The notes: generated by a model not told the origin, from the letters alone. 20,883 nt of DNA from Roridomyces roridus (GCA_029378245.1 JARKIF010000406.1:1-20883), one strand, 5' to 3'. Shown: positions 1 to 8,229, counted from the stretch's first letter. Program-made: numbers and translations.

Positions 1-163
1 GGGGGCGTTCGATGCGGGGTGGCATGAGTGGACGGGAAGAGAATGCCGCTCGATCACAGCCTCGATAGACATAGCCGTCGTGGGATTGACGCGACAGCTT
101 TCTTCTGATATGATTCCTTGTCATGGCACCCACTCGCAAACGTCTTGACGGTTAGAACGGTGG
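1..163. other. unassigned flank upstream of the retrotransposon
   Basis: No gene is recognisable here. A short frame beginning at the ATG at 123 reads about ten codons and stops just before the retrotransposon. The sequence resumes after the element at 5138, so 1-163 and 5138 onward were one stretch before insertion. Confidence 0.5.
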
Positions 164-168
164 ACAGT
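164..168. repeat. 5-bp target site duplication, left copy (ACAGT)
   Basis: ACAGT directly abuts the first base of the 5' LTR and is repeated exactly at 5133-5137 after the 3' LTR. Five-base duplications are usual for Ty1/copia integrases. The perfect match shows that both ends come from one insertion event and that there has been no LTR-LTR recombination with another copy. Confidence 0.93.
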
Positions 169-413
169 TGTTGGAATTAGTGCCTCGGGCAATCCGCCAG
201 TCTGAGTAAGCCTCTGAGTAAGCTTGATATTTATGAGTCGAACTGACTCCAATTATGACTCCGTACTGACTCACAAGGCTGTACACCCAGTAGTATAAAT
301 GAGCCTGTATTCTGTACGCTAGGCTAACCAACTTATTTGAACACAACTACTATCTGCGTGAATTCGGACGTCTCACCACGTCCAGTTACTTCCTCAATAC
401 ATCTGCGCCAACA
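169..413 (+). repeat. 5' long terminal repeat (245 bp)
   Basis: Begins TGTTGG and ends CCAACA, a 6-bp terminal inverted repeat with the canonical TG..CA ends. It matches 4888-5132 at 244 of 245 positions by eye. It contains a TATA-like TATAAAT at 294-300, the likely core promoter for the genomic transcript. Confidence 0.95.
294..300 (+). promoter_or_regulatory. TATA-like box in the 5' LTR
   Basis: TATAAAT about midway through the LTR, where a copia-type U3 promoter is expected. The same motif is present in the 3' LTR (5013-5019) and could drive outward transcription toward the downstream tRNA. The role is inferred from position only. Confidence 0.5.
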
Positions 414-430
414 GGTTATGGGCCCCGGCC
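414..430 (+). other. primer binding site for a half-tRNA (initiator tRNA-Met anticodon region)
   Basis: The bases directly after the LTR begin GGTTATGGGCCC, the reverse complement of GGGCCCATAACC, which is the anticodon stem-loop core of eukaryotic initiator tRNA-Met. The site therefore pairs with the inside of the tRNA, not its 3' end. This is the arrangement known from Drosophila copia (hemivirus type), in which a cleaved 5' half of tRNA-iMet primes minus-strand DNA synthesis. The match starts with no gap after the LTR. Confidence 0.8.
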
Positions 431-545
431 TTTAACTATATTCACGCAGACACACTTGAGAACTCGAACTCAAATTTAAACACAACACCGGAGATCTCTC
501 TACGCCCTCTAAGTAGTTTATCTCTATCCATTTTGTACTGAATCT

Positions 546-1494
546 ATGGCACCCGAACATCCTCGCATCGAATTGAACTACTGAACGACGACAACTACCT
601 GGCTTGGAAACCGTCGCATTCTTGCTATACTCCGAGACAGAGATCTGCTCGAGTACGCCGATGGCACTGAGTTTTAAGCCCGTACCCACCAACCCCTCTG
701 CGCCTACCGCCGACGAAACGAAGGCAATCAAGGCTTGGGTGAAAGCGGACGGAAAGGCACAAAGCCAGATTGAGCTGGCTCTGGGGGATTCCCAGATGTG
801 CATATCTCAGGAGCGTCGACTGCCGCTGAAATGTGGAGTCAGATTCGGATGGTTAAGGGAGTCCCCAGGAACCTTGGGTCGTATGTCTTACAGGCGGCGA
901 TTGTATCGAACGATTGCTGATGAGGGGACCGATATTACCGAACACATCAAAGAGATGCTTACTATAAAGGATCATCTCGGGCTATGGCGATGAGGTGAAG
1001 GACGAAGATTTTATCATGGCATTGATCACGTCCCTCCCAGAAACTTGGATCAATTTACCTCGTCTCATTGGCAACCAAGAATTTGAACCAGAAGGCTGCT
1101 GCTGCTGCACAGTCAAGTACCGGTAGTCCCTTGCCTGTTTCCGCCCCGCTTATGACTTCTCTTGAGTTGATTTCATTGATTCTTGATGAAGATCGCAGGC
1201 GCAAGGAGAAGGCCGCTGAATCTGGAGGATAATCGGCAATGTTCTCTCGTAAAGACCAGAGTAGTTCGGAGGAGACTTGCTTCAACTGCCAAAGACCGGC
1301 CACCGCGCGAAGGATTGTTTGCGAAAGGAGGTGGAAAGGAGGGGCCAATATCCAGCTTCACTGGAAGAAGAAGTCTGAGAAGGGAAAGAAAGGTAAGCAC
1401 ACCGCAAATGTTAGTGCAACTGAAACTCCGATAGCAATCATTGGATTCACGGGATACGCCCAGTCCGATTCGCGTCCAATGCAGACACTTGGTT
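546..1494 (+). pseudogene. retrotransposon gag, frameshifted
   Basis: Likely start is the ATG at 546 (MAPEH...). Copia-type Gag pieces are readable only by moving between frames: a DNYLAWK motif near 583-612, a stretch reading RILAILRDRDLLEYADG near 615-665, an alanine/lysine-rich helix near 673-795, HISGASTAAEMW near 801-836, an EHIKEMLTIKDHL piece near 940-976, and a CCHC zinc knuckle near 1278-1318 (CFNC, then H and C in another frame). Frame changes are evident near 575, 612, 673, 799, 915, 979, 1300, between 1320 and 1380, and near 1495. Gag would form the virus-like particle. As sequenced, no full-length Gag can be made. Confidence 0.8.
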
Positions 1495-3037
1495 GGCTGA
1501 TTCAGGATGCTCAACTCACATTGCCAACAATCTCGCCTTGTTCCAGAATTATACGCCCGTTGATGGCGAGACGATTACTGGTCTAGCAAACAACAAAGTA
1601 AAGGCACTGGGCAAAGGCACAGTGATCCTCGAGTCTACGGATGGAAAGTCAAATATAATTACTCTCCATGACACTTTGTACGCACCGGACGCAGTCAACA
1701 ACCTATTCAGGCTATTCTCGGTCTCCCGCGCTGATGACGCCGGAGGCAGTTTAAATTTCAAGAACGGAAAGGTTGAAATTCTGGATAAAACTGGAGCTGT
1801 TGCACTCCAGGGGCATAAGCGACACAGACTTTACTGGCTCGACGTGAAAGCGAAGCCCGTAAACCAGGCAAATGTTGCCGAGTCAAATGACTCGAATTCC
1901 TGGCAATCCTGGCACAAGCGCTATGGACATGTGTCTAACTCGACATTGGAGTTGCTTGTCAAGAAGGGAGGTGTGGATGGACTCACCATTGATCCCGACA
2001 GCACTCCACTTGGCCAGTGTGAAACTTGTATCAAGTCCAAGATGCATCGCAAACCTTTCCCCAAGAAATCCTCCAATCGGTCCGAACAGCGTGGTGATGG
2101 TACTCACAGCGACCTCTGGGGTCCGGCTCGTACAAAGTCAACTGAGGGGAATTATTATTATATCTCCTTCACCGACGACAAGACTCACCGAATCACAATT
2201 CTGTTTTGAAGTCAAAAGACGAAGCAAAGCAGAAGGTTATCAACCATATCGAGTGGTTGGAACGGCAGTTCAACTGCAAACCTAAATGGATTCGTGTGGA
2301 CGAAGGCCGTGAGTTCGTGAATGCGGAATTAAAAGCAGTGCTTGCCAAGAAAGGCATCGAGATTCAAACCACTGCTCCGTACTCACAGTCACAGAATGGC
2401 GTGGCAGAACGCCTGAATCGGACACTCGTGGAATTGGCAAGAGCCATGCTGGAGGAGAGGAATCTTCCAAAGAGCCTGTGGGAATTAGCAGTCGTCCACG
2501 CTGCATATATTCGGAATCGGTCACCAACGAAAGCGTTACCGGAAGGGTTGACGCCCCACGAGGCTTTTACAGGCGAAAAACCCAAACGTTGCTCACTTTC
2601 AAGAATTTGGAACGGACGTCTGGATCTATCAAGAGCTCAAGAAAAACGGGAAACTGTTCGGGCATGCCAACAAATTTATCTTCGTGGGATACGAAGACGG
2701 CCCTCACGCTGTTCGCTATTATGATACGAAACTCACAGGGTCAAAATATCGCGAAACTTCACGTTCACGGAAGCCGGATAAACCGATTACAGAGTTGAAA
2801 TACTTTGAAGTTGATTCGGACGAACGGCAGCTTGAGGGGGAGTCATCGGGGAAGGGTAAACTGCCATCTCCGCAAACTTCAAAGCAACCTGGCACGAAGA
2901 CGAAACCGAAACCACCCAACCCGGCCACCATACCCCTTCCTGCATCATCAGAATCGGAATCCGACAATGAAGACAATGCTAACTCACCTGTCCCACTGCA
3001 AACGGCAGCACCATCGACCCCCGCTCGCACAGTTTAA
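1493..3037 (+). pseudogene. retrotransposon protease and integrase region of pol, frameshifted
   Basis: Three consecutive open segments. Segment 1493-2209 carries the aspartic protease motif DSGCSTH near 1497-1517, then the integrase zinc-binding motif (WHKRYGH near 1912-1932 and CETC near 2019-2030) and the first catalytic Asp (HSDLWGP near 2106-2126). Segment 2206-2580 has the second Asp (IRVDEGREF near 2290-2316) and the catalytic Glu (SQNGVAERLNRT near 2389-2424), completing a D,D,E integrase. Segment about 2580-3037 is the integrase C-terminal region followed by a Lys/Pro/Ser-rich linker. Frame changes near 2207, 2580 and 3030 separate the segments and the downstream RT. All catalytic residues survive, so the damage is indels rather than loss of motifs. 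Confidence 0.88.
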
Positions 3038-4880
3038 ACCGGCTCCATCCAATACCAAGCTCGAGACTGTCTATGATAGCAGTCCCAATCGTCTCAACAA
3101 CATCCCGCTGCGTAGATTGACACGTACCGTTGTCGATCACAACTACCGGCAGCTGGGGAATCCAGATTCGCGTATGGGAAAAGCCCCGCGCACAAGTCGA
3201 GACGATAATTCAGCTTCCGAAGCGGTCGCTGATGCTGAAGAGGAGTCAATTGAACACGGAGCGCACTATGCACATCAAGCATCAGTGGGGGAAGTTACAA
3301 CTGGAATCGACATACCCCGAAGTGTGCGCGAAGCGCGAGAGTCGCCGAAATGGCCTGAATGGGAAAGTGCGATCAACACCGAACTCGGCACGTTGAGTCG
3401 CATGGGTACCTGGGAGCTCGAAGATTGCCCCAAGGACCGCAAGCCCGTTGGATGTAAATGGGTATTTGACTTGAAAACCGACCAGAAAGGTCAGATCGTC
3501 AAGTACAAGGCCAGACTCGTCGCGAAGGGATACTCACAGATCCCCGGCATGGATTACTTCGACACCTTTTCTCCCGTCGTACGCCTTGAGTCCCTCAGAG
3601 CGCTATTAGCCGTCGCCGCTATCGAAGATTTAGAGATGAAGCAACTTGATGTCAAAGGAGCTTACCTCAATGGCGATCTCTCCGAGGAAATATATATGGC
3701 TCAGCCGCCAGGCTACGAAGACGGATCTGGCCGCGTCTGCCGACTCAAAAAGACGCTATATGGCCTCAAGCAGTCAGGCCGCGAATGGAATCGCAAACTG
3801 CACACCCTACTCACCAACCTAGGCTTCGAACGAATTGAAGTCGACCACGGCGTCTATATGCGACGATTCAAGGATAAATTCATCGTCATTACCGTATGGG
3901 TAGACGACTTGCTGCTCTTCAGCAATAACCCAACGATGCTCAGTGCCGTGGAGACCGCGTTGAAGCAGGAAGTAGAGATCAACGACATCGGGGAACCTAA
4001 GAAATTAATCGGCATCGAAATCTACCGTGACAGACAAGCACGCACCATCCAGATCTCCCAAGAACATTATATCGACGGGATTTTGAAGCGCTTCGGGTAC
4101 GAGAACATGTCCCCAGTCACCACGCCGATGGACCCCAACGTCGTACTCGAGAAATTCGAGAAATCCGGACAGACGACGGATCAGCGAGGCCGCAGCTACG
4201 CCGAGCACATGGGATCGTTGATCTGGCCAGCCACGATAAGTCGCCCAGATATCGCATTCGCAGTTGCGAGACTTGGCGCGTATGCCGCTAACCCTGGCCC
4301 AGCACACTGGACGGCGATGAAGAGAGTCTTCCGCTACTTGAAAGGGACGCGTCACCTGCGAATCACTTACGGCCCGATCACCGGCACGGCCACACCTGTC
4401 ATGACGACACACGGAGCGTTTAGCGACGCCGACTTTGCTTCCAACCCCGACGACCGAAAGTCAGTATCGGGACATGTTTACATGCTCGGAGGAGGACCCA
4501 TCGCATGGCACTCCAAGAAACAACCGACCGTTGCACTCAGCACCGCCGAAGCAGAATATTCGGCTCTCACCGCTGCAACTCGACAAGCAATCTGGCTTCG
4601 TTATTTGTTCCAAGAACTCGGAATCGGAGGAAACGACCAACCTACCCTCATATACTCCGACAATCAATCCGCCATTACTATTGCGCACGATCCGCGACAT
4701 CACGCTCGCTCGAAACACTTCGATATCGAGAATCATTTTATTCGCGAGAAGGTTGAACGCGGAATCGTATACATTGAATATTGCCCCACTGCAGATATGC
4801 TTGCAGATATTTTCACGAAGGCTTTGCCTCGTATCAAGCATGAGAAGTTCACGCAGGAAATGGGACTACTGGCGGCTTGA
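3024..4880 (+). CDS. retrotransposon reverse transcriptase and RNase H part of pol
   Basis: An open frame of about 619 codons ending at the TGA at 4878-4880, inside the start of the polypurine tract. It is the 3' part of a polyprotein, so no own start codon is proposed. RT motifs include KPVGCKWVFDLKTD near 3447, QLDVKGAYLNGDL near 3641-3680, GLKQSGREWN near 3763, and the catalytic WVDDLLLF near 3897-3920 (V-D-D in place of the common Y-V-D-D). RNase H motifs are AFSDADFASN near 4416, STAEAEYSAL near 4540-4569, DNQSAI near 4660 and SKHFDIENHFI near 4711. The terminal LADIFTKALP motif near 4801-4830 is typical of copia pol. The frame is uninterrupted for 1.85 kb, unlike the upstream part, but it is out of frame with the integrase segment. 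Confidence 0.92.
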   Translation, partial: LAQFKPAPSNTKLETVYDSSPNRLNNIPLRRLTRTVVDHNYRQLGNPDSRMGKAPRTSRDDNSASEAVADAEEESIEHGAHYAHQASVGEVTTGIDIPRSVREARESPKWPEWESAINTELGTLSRMGTWELEDCPKDRKPVGCKWVFDLKTDQKGQIVKYKARLVAKGYSQIPGMDYFDTFSPVVRLESLRALLAVAAIEDLEMKQLDVKGAYLNGDLSEEIYMAQPPGYEDGSGRVCRLKKTLYGLKQSGREWNRKLHTLLTNLGFERIEVDHGVYMRRFKDKFIVITVWVDDLLLFSNNPTMLSAVETALKQEVEINDIGEPKKLIGIEIYRDRQARTIQISQEHYIDGILKRFGYENMSPVTTPMDPNVVLEKFEKSGQTTDQRGRSYAEHMGSLIWPATISRPDIAFAVARLGAYAANPGPAHWTAMKRVFRYLKGTRHLRITYGPITGTATPVMTTHGAFSDADFASNPDDRKSVSGHVYMLGGGPIAWHSKKQPTVALSTAEAEYSALTAATRQAIWLRYLFQELGIGGNDQPTLIYSDNQSAITIAHDPRHHARSKHFDIENHFIREKVERGIVYIEYCPTADMLADIFTKALPRIKHEKFTQEMGLLAA

Positions 4881-4887
4881 GGGGGAG
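4879..4887 (+). other. polypurine tract
   Basis: GAGGGGGAG directly abuts the first base of the 3' LTR, the required position for the plus-strand primer. The pol stop codon overlaps its first two bases. Confidence 0.85.
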
Positions 4888-5132
4888 TGTTGGAATTAGT
4901 GCCTCGGGCAATCCGCCAGTCTGAGTAAGCCTCTGAGTAAGCTTGATATTCATGAGTCGAACTGACTCCAATTATGACTCCGTACTGACTCACAAGGCTG
5001 TACACCCAGTAGTATAAATGAGCCTGTATTCTGTACGCTAGGCTAACCAACTTATTTGAACACAACTACTATCTGCGTGAATTCGGACGTCTCACCACGT
5101 CCAGTTACTTCCTCAATACATCTGCGCCAACA
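4888..5132 (+). repeat. 3' long terminal repeat (245 bp)
   Basis: TGTTGG...CCAACA, identical to 169-413 except C at 4951 where the 5' LTR has T at 232. It is followed directly by the ACAGT target duplication. Confidence 0.95.
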
Positions 5133-5137
5133 ACAGT
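5133..5137. repeat. 5-bp target site duplication, right copy (ACAGT)
   Basis: Exact copy of 164-168, directly after the last base of the 3' LTR. Confidence 0.93.
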
Positions 5138-5493
5138 CACAGTGCACACCGGAGAGCGTGCACAGTGATCTGGCGGATTGTTCGAGAAGATGATGAAGCG
5201 GAGCCACATCGAGGAAGCTTGAAATCTAAAAGGCACAGGTCAGCTGAAGGACGACAGCCCAATCAAAACGGAGGTCATCGGGCGCGTAGCAGAGCTCAGT
5301 GGCTACGTCACCGTGGTGGTCAAGAGGAAGGAGATACGCGAAATCACGTGCCGGCCCGGCGTCATTCCGCGTGTTCACCTGGGAGTAGAACGACCAGTGA
5401 CCACTCCAGTCTGGACAATTACTCAAACATTTTCTAGTCGTTCCTACATAGTGGCTCCTGGCTCAGGATTCCCAGAAGTCTTCCCCTACGGAA
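5138..5493 (+). other. coding-like remnant of unknown identity
   Basis: One plus frame, broken by stops at 5166 and 5220, reads as protein-like text: SGGLFEKMMKRSHIEEA before the second stop, then about 55 codons including KTEVIGRVAELSGYVTVVV and KRKEIREITCRPGVIP up to about 5395. Composition suggests an old exon rather than random sequence, but I do not recognise the family. The stop at 5220 has no obvious splice pair. The retrotransposon insertion may have cut the same locus. It could equally be a chance open frame. Confidence 0.25.
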
Positions 5494-5589
5494 ACACGCA
5501 TAGTGAAACGGTATCATGCTTGCCATCCATCCATCGCCTTCTCTTTGCCTTTGAAGCAAGCGGCAGGGGTTCGACTCCCCTTGCGTGTA
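5494..5589 (+). tRNA. intron-containing tRNA, probably tRNA-Gly(TCC), with abnormal position 33
   Basis: A full cloverleaf can be drawn. The acceptor stem ACACGCA (5494-5500) pairs over all 7 bp with TGCGTGT (5582-5588), with A5589 as discriminator. The D arm is 5503-5517, with GG in the loop. The anticodon stem is CTTGC (5519-5523) with GCAAG (5556-5560). The variable loop is CGGC. The T arm is AGGGG-TTCGACT-CCCCT (5565-5581). The Pol III A box (TAGTGAAACGG) and B box (GGTTCGACTCC) match consensus, and TTTT follows at 5614. An intron of about 25 nt (5530-5554) at the usual 37/38 site leaves anticodon TCC at 5526-5528. Base 33 would be A instead of the near-universal T, and the top pair is A-T, so this may be a pseudogene or a variant. 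Confidence 0.7.
5530..5554 (+). other. putative tRNA intron
   Basis: The 25 bases between anticodon-flanking A37 (5529) and A38 (5555). The position fits the canonical eukaryotic tRNA intron site and leaves a 7-nt anticodon loop. I do not see a clear anticodon-intron helix, so the boundaries are inferred from loop length. Confidence 0.5.
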
Positions 5590-5618
5590 TTGCAATTTGT
5601 TCGCTGGCCGTGCTTTTG

Positions 5619-5661
5619 CTTCAAAGTCAAACCGACCGTGACTCGTGCTTTGACTTCGAAG
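5619..5661. repeat. inverted repeat downstream of the tRNA
   Basis: CTTCAAAGTCAAA (5619-5631) and TTTGACTTCGAAG (5649-5661) are complementary at 12 of 13 positions around a 17-nt loop. It starts 30 bp after the mature tRNA end, next to its TTTT tract. Function unknown. The rest of 5590-5860 shows no gene. Confidence 0.45.
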
Positions 5662-5856
5662 ATCGGGCACCACAGGTGCTTGGTCACGGTGGAGCCTGTG
5701 AACGATTTTGATTCTAGAAGTCCAATTCCACGAGGGCTTGGCGAGGGCTTCCCGGACGACCGAATCATGCCCGACTACACTTGATGAAATTATGTGCAAG
5801 CGGCCGACGATTGAGAAATTCGAGCCAGCGTCTGGGATGCTATTCGAACAACCTCC

Positions 5857-6420
5857 TCATCCATATCCCTGATGACACAATTCTTCAGCACTTCTTAAAA
5901 AATACGGAAGTCGAAACCCACCACTGCAACTGGGAGAGAGTTTTTGAATTGGTATCGCCTCCAATGCCGCAGCCAAGATGTCCGAGAAATCACGTTGAAC
6001 CAAGTTGCAGACCGAATTGCAGGCGAAGTATCGAATGTTTGGGTGAGGCGAGCCAAGCAGAGGTGAAAGGCTTGTTGAAGTTGGAAAAGCATTCACCTCC
6101 AGGACCAGAGTTGCGATTCCGAGAGAGACAATTCGAGCGAGAGCGCAGGCGACGGGTATGACAACGTCTTCAACACTCGGCAGGCCCCTGGTCGACAAAG
6201 CGTAAAAGCCCACCATTCAACGGTTACGGCAATTCATACGGCGCCAAATTCCCAATAGGCCGACACGTCCAACAGCGGATATCCGGCAAGTTCAAAGTCT
6301 GACAAGGAAATTCCCTCCAGTGCACCCGTTGAGCTCATAGCTGTCGCGCCTAATGAGCAGTAAGGAAGCCCGGACATATTTTTTGGAGATTTTCGTGGCC
6401 GAGTAACTTGCAAGGAGGGG
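5857..6420 (-). pseudogene. armadillo-like repeat protein, decayed fragment
   Basis: Read on the minus strand, pieces resemble the armadillo-like family of the plus-strand relic at 13713-16102. The clearest is at 6066-5947 (SPLLGSPHPNIRYFACNSVC then NLVQRDFSDILAAALEAIP), with the helix pattern IRYFAC...CNLV matching IRYMAS...IWNLV at 15229-15273. A second piece near 6285-6230 reads IRCWTCRPIGNLAPYE in another frame, and a weaker one lies near 6420-6370. Frame changes and stops separate them, and no start or full exon set is visible. Such helical-repeat proteins are usually protein-binding scaffolds; this copy is almost certainly nonfunctional. Confidence 0.5.
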
Positions 6421-6545
6421 CGGGTCGCTGAAGAAAGGAGACGGGGCCTGTCCCGGCCAGGGAATCCGCAGGTGGGAATTATTTGATCCTGGATCCTCCA
6501 GAGCTTGCCATCCCAGCCCGGGCCATCAACCATCAGCTATCGGCT

Positions 6546-6584
6546 CATCAAAGCGGTTTTCTTTTACCACCACGACCACTCAGG
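6546..6584 (+). repeat. conserved 5'-flank motif, copy 1
   Basis: A segment with core TTACCACCACGACCACT recurs in the same orientation at 13461-13500, on the other side of the large TIR element, together with a preceding ATCAAA.CGG. At 13461 it lies about 215-250 bp upstream of the armadillo-like pseudogene start, so it may be promoter or leader sequence of that family. This copy sits 27 bp from the left target duplication of the TIR element. Confidence 0.55.
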
Positions 6585-6610
6585 CCTTCCACGACACCCT
6601 TCTGAGGTCT

Positions 6611-6618
6611 CACCGCCC
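6611..6618. repeat. 8-bp target site duplication, left copy (CACCGCCC)
   Basis: CACCGCCC abuts the left terminal inverted repeat and is repeated exactly at 13304-13311. Eight-base duplications are typical of the hAT, P and KDZ (Kyakuja/Dileera/Zisupton) superfamilies. Confidence 0.88.
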
Positions 6619-6818
6619 CACCTATAGATACCTCATATCCCCACTAACTAGAAGGGACGGTGGGGGGTACCGTCCCTTCTAGTTAGAAGGGATAGAAGCC
6701 GGCGCCCCATGTCACAATAAATGTCGCAACAAAAGGCGCAATAAATTCGATAAATTTGGACTTAAACTACATAAACACCGAGTACACTGTACATGCTGCA
6801 ATAAAACCCATAAAATGC
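6619..6818 (+). repeat. left terminal inverted repeat (~200 bp)
   Basis: Matches the reverse complement of 13105-13303. The outer 147 bp are about 97% identical; similarity declines inward and fades after the ATAAAATG at 6811-6818. It contains a strong hairpin (6644-6686) and several spaced GCAATAAA-type motifs. Confidence 0.88.
6644..6686. repeat. perfect 18-bp hairpin inside the left TIR
   Basis: Arm CTAACTAGAAGGGACGGT (6644-6661), 7-nt loop GGGGGGT, arm ACCGTCCCTTCTAGTTAG (6669-6686). Every arm position pairs. A further partial copy of the AGAAGGGA motif follows at 6687. The same hairpin occurs in the right TIR. Confidence 0.92.
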
Positions 6819-8160
6819 AGTAGAAGTAAGACAGACTGGAGCTATTTGTCGAATTTCTAATAAAGGAAATTACATGGAATGCTATTGAAGTGGTTCTATT
6901 AGTATTAATGCCTCCTCCCAGGCCCACCCAGCTGGTATATCCTCTCCGACACCTCCTCGTCGTGGGCCTGGTCCCCCTCATCTCCCTATCTCACTCATCT
7001 CACATGACTCATGCTTCAGCATTTGCGGCACATTTTCTCTGTGTTTGGCCTGCCGCGGGCGACGGTTTGACTGCCGTTGGATGTGATCGGAGTCCGAAAT
7101 AAATGATTGGAATTTTGATTTTATTCATGCTACAGCAACTCCCGGGGACATCAAATCTACGAAAAATGCGGGGGGGAAGCGGCGCGGCTGCTCAAAAGCG
7201 CTCCGGCTGGCAGCTGCACACATCAACGAGATGTGGGGTGGAAGAGGGAAGGGGGGAAGAAGGCAGCGCGGTCGGGCCGCGAAAAACACGCCGGAAAAGC
7301 GTAAATCAGCGGATAGCTCCACGGAAAACGGGGCAGAACCCAGCACACCCGGATACACACGCGCCAGGAATCAATCCGCGGCAGGCAGCATCAGCGGGCA
7401 GCGCCAGCAATACTCGCGATAGGAGTGCGTCACCCAGCTATGTACGGGAACGCGATGGGCGCGTCACGGAGAGGGTGATGGTACATAGCGCTGCCATTCG
7501 GCGGCATGGGCAGGGCCTGGGCTCGGGCTCGGGCTTGGTGGCGGGATAGGCTGGGCAGCGATATGAGACGGAGGGGATGCGGTGAGAGGCTGGAAACTGA
7601 TAGCGCGGCCTCAGTCGAGAGAGCAAGGGTGGTTGAGCAGAGAGACGAGAGATGAGAAAGAAATTAAAATGGTGCCATTACGGGTGCAATTCGGGTGCAA
7701 TTCGGACTGCGGGACCGATACTTACGTGTGCTTCCCTGCTCTCTCCCTCGGCCCTCTCTTGTCTGGCCCTCCTCGTCAACTGCCTGCACTCCCTGGCACA
7801 TCACTCTCTTCGCTCTATTCGTATCTTGGCTAGTCTGGTTCCTCTTCCTTGTCCTCGGTCCCTGGGTCTTCGAACCGCACCAGCAAGCTAGCCAGCTGGG
7901 TCTTTGCATCAGTGTGTGGGCTAAATCTCGGGGGAATTGTTGCTTGCATCCGACTGCGGAATATACAGGTGTGTCGAGGTGGTCTTCTGGGCTCGGTGAC
8001 GGTGTTGTTGGTGCCCAAAAGAATTACAAAAAATTCACCAAAAAAGGAAAGGGAAGGGAAAGAGAAAGAGAGAACTCACTAGGCTATTGTCCATCTGAGT
8101 CCTACAAAGCAGCACCACTGTTATCTACTCGGAATCAGTCAGACAGGTGCTGCAGATGAA
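6819..8160. other. TIR-element interior, left part: no confirmed gene
   Basis: GC-rich from about 7140 to 7640, with open frames on both strands that look like composition effects. One minus-strand piece near 6980-6900 reads DEGDQAHDEEVSERIYQLGG, an acidic tail-like string that could be the end of a lost protein. A tandem 12-bp duplication (CGGGTGCAATT type) lies at 7681-7704. Purine-rich sequence at 8035-8075 has AAAGG/GAAAG repeats. No transposase motif was recognised. Confidence 0.4.
7912..7977 (+). repeat. dispersed direct repeat inside the TIR element, copy 1
   Basis: About 65 bp starting GTGTGGGCTAAATCTCGGGG matches 9602-9664 (GTGTGGGCTCAATCTCCGGG...) with a few substitutions and small indels, ending in a shared CGACTGCGGA...ACNGGTG. 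Same orientation, about 1.7 kb apart. Confidence 0.7.
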
Positions 8161-8229
8161 GCGGTGCCGAGATGCCGCATCAATGATGTTGTCATGATTC
8201 AATGATCTTTCATGCTCAACACCCCTCCT

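Larger units (their letters stand above)
169..5132 (+). mobile_element. Ty1/copia LTR retrotransposon, 4,964 bp, recent but coding-defective
   Basis: Complete element on the plus strand: two 245-bp LTRs with TGTTGG...CCAACA ends, flanked by ACAGT duplications. The domain order is gag with CCHC zinc knuckle, aspartic protease, integrase, reverse transcriptase, RNase H. Integrase lying before RT defines Ty1/copia (Pseudoviridae) rather than Ty3. The LTRs differ at one base seen by eye (T at 232, C at 4951), which implies recent insertion. The reading frame nevertheless changes at least ten times between about 570 and 3035, so this copy cannot make a normal Gag-Pol unless the changes are sequence errors. 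It probably moved using proteins from another copy, or decayed in an earlier generation. It lies 361 bp upstream of a tRNA gene in the same orientation. Confidence 0.95.

Noticed and set aside
2719..3030. Minus-strand and alternative-frame ORFs over the retrotransposon
   Set aside because: They are shadows of the integrase linker and RT coding frames.
5434..5799. 121-codon minus-strand frame containing YTQGESNPCRLLQ
   Set aside because: It runs antisense through the tRNA; the QGESNPCR-type string is the usual false translation of a tRNA T arm, not a gene.
7103..7549. 148-codon plus frame rich in R, G, S and A
   Set aside because: Composition-driven open frame with open frames on the opposite strand as well; no domain and no intron logic.
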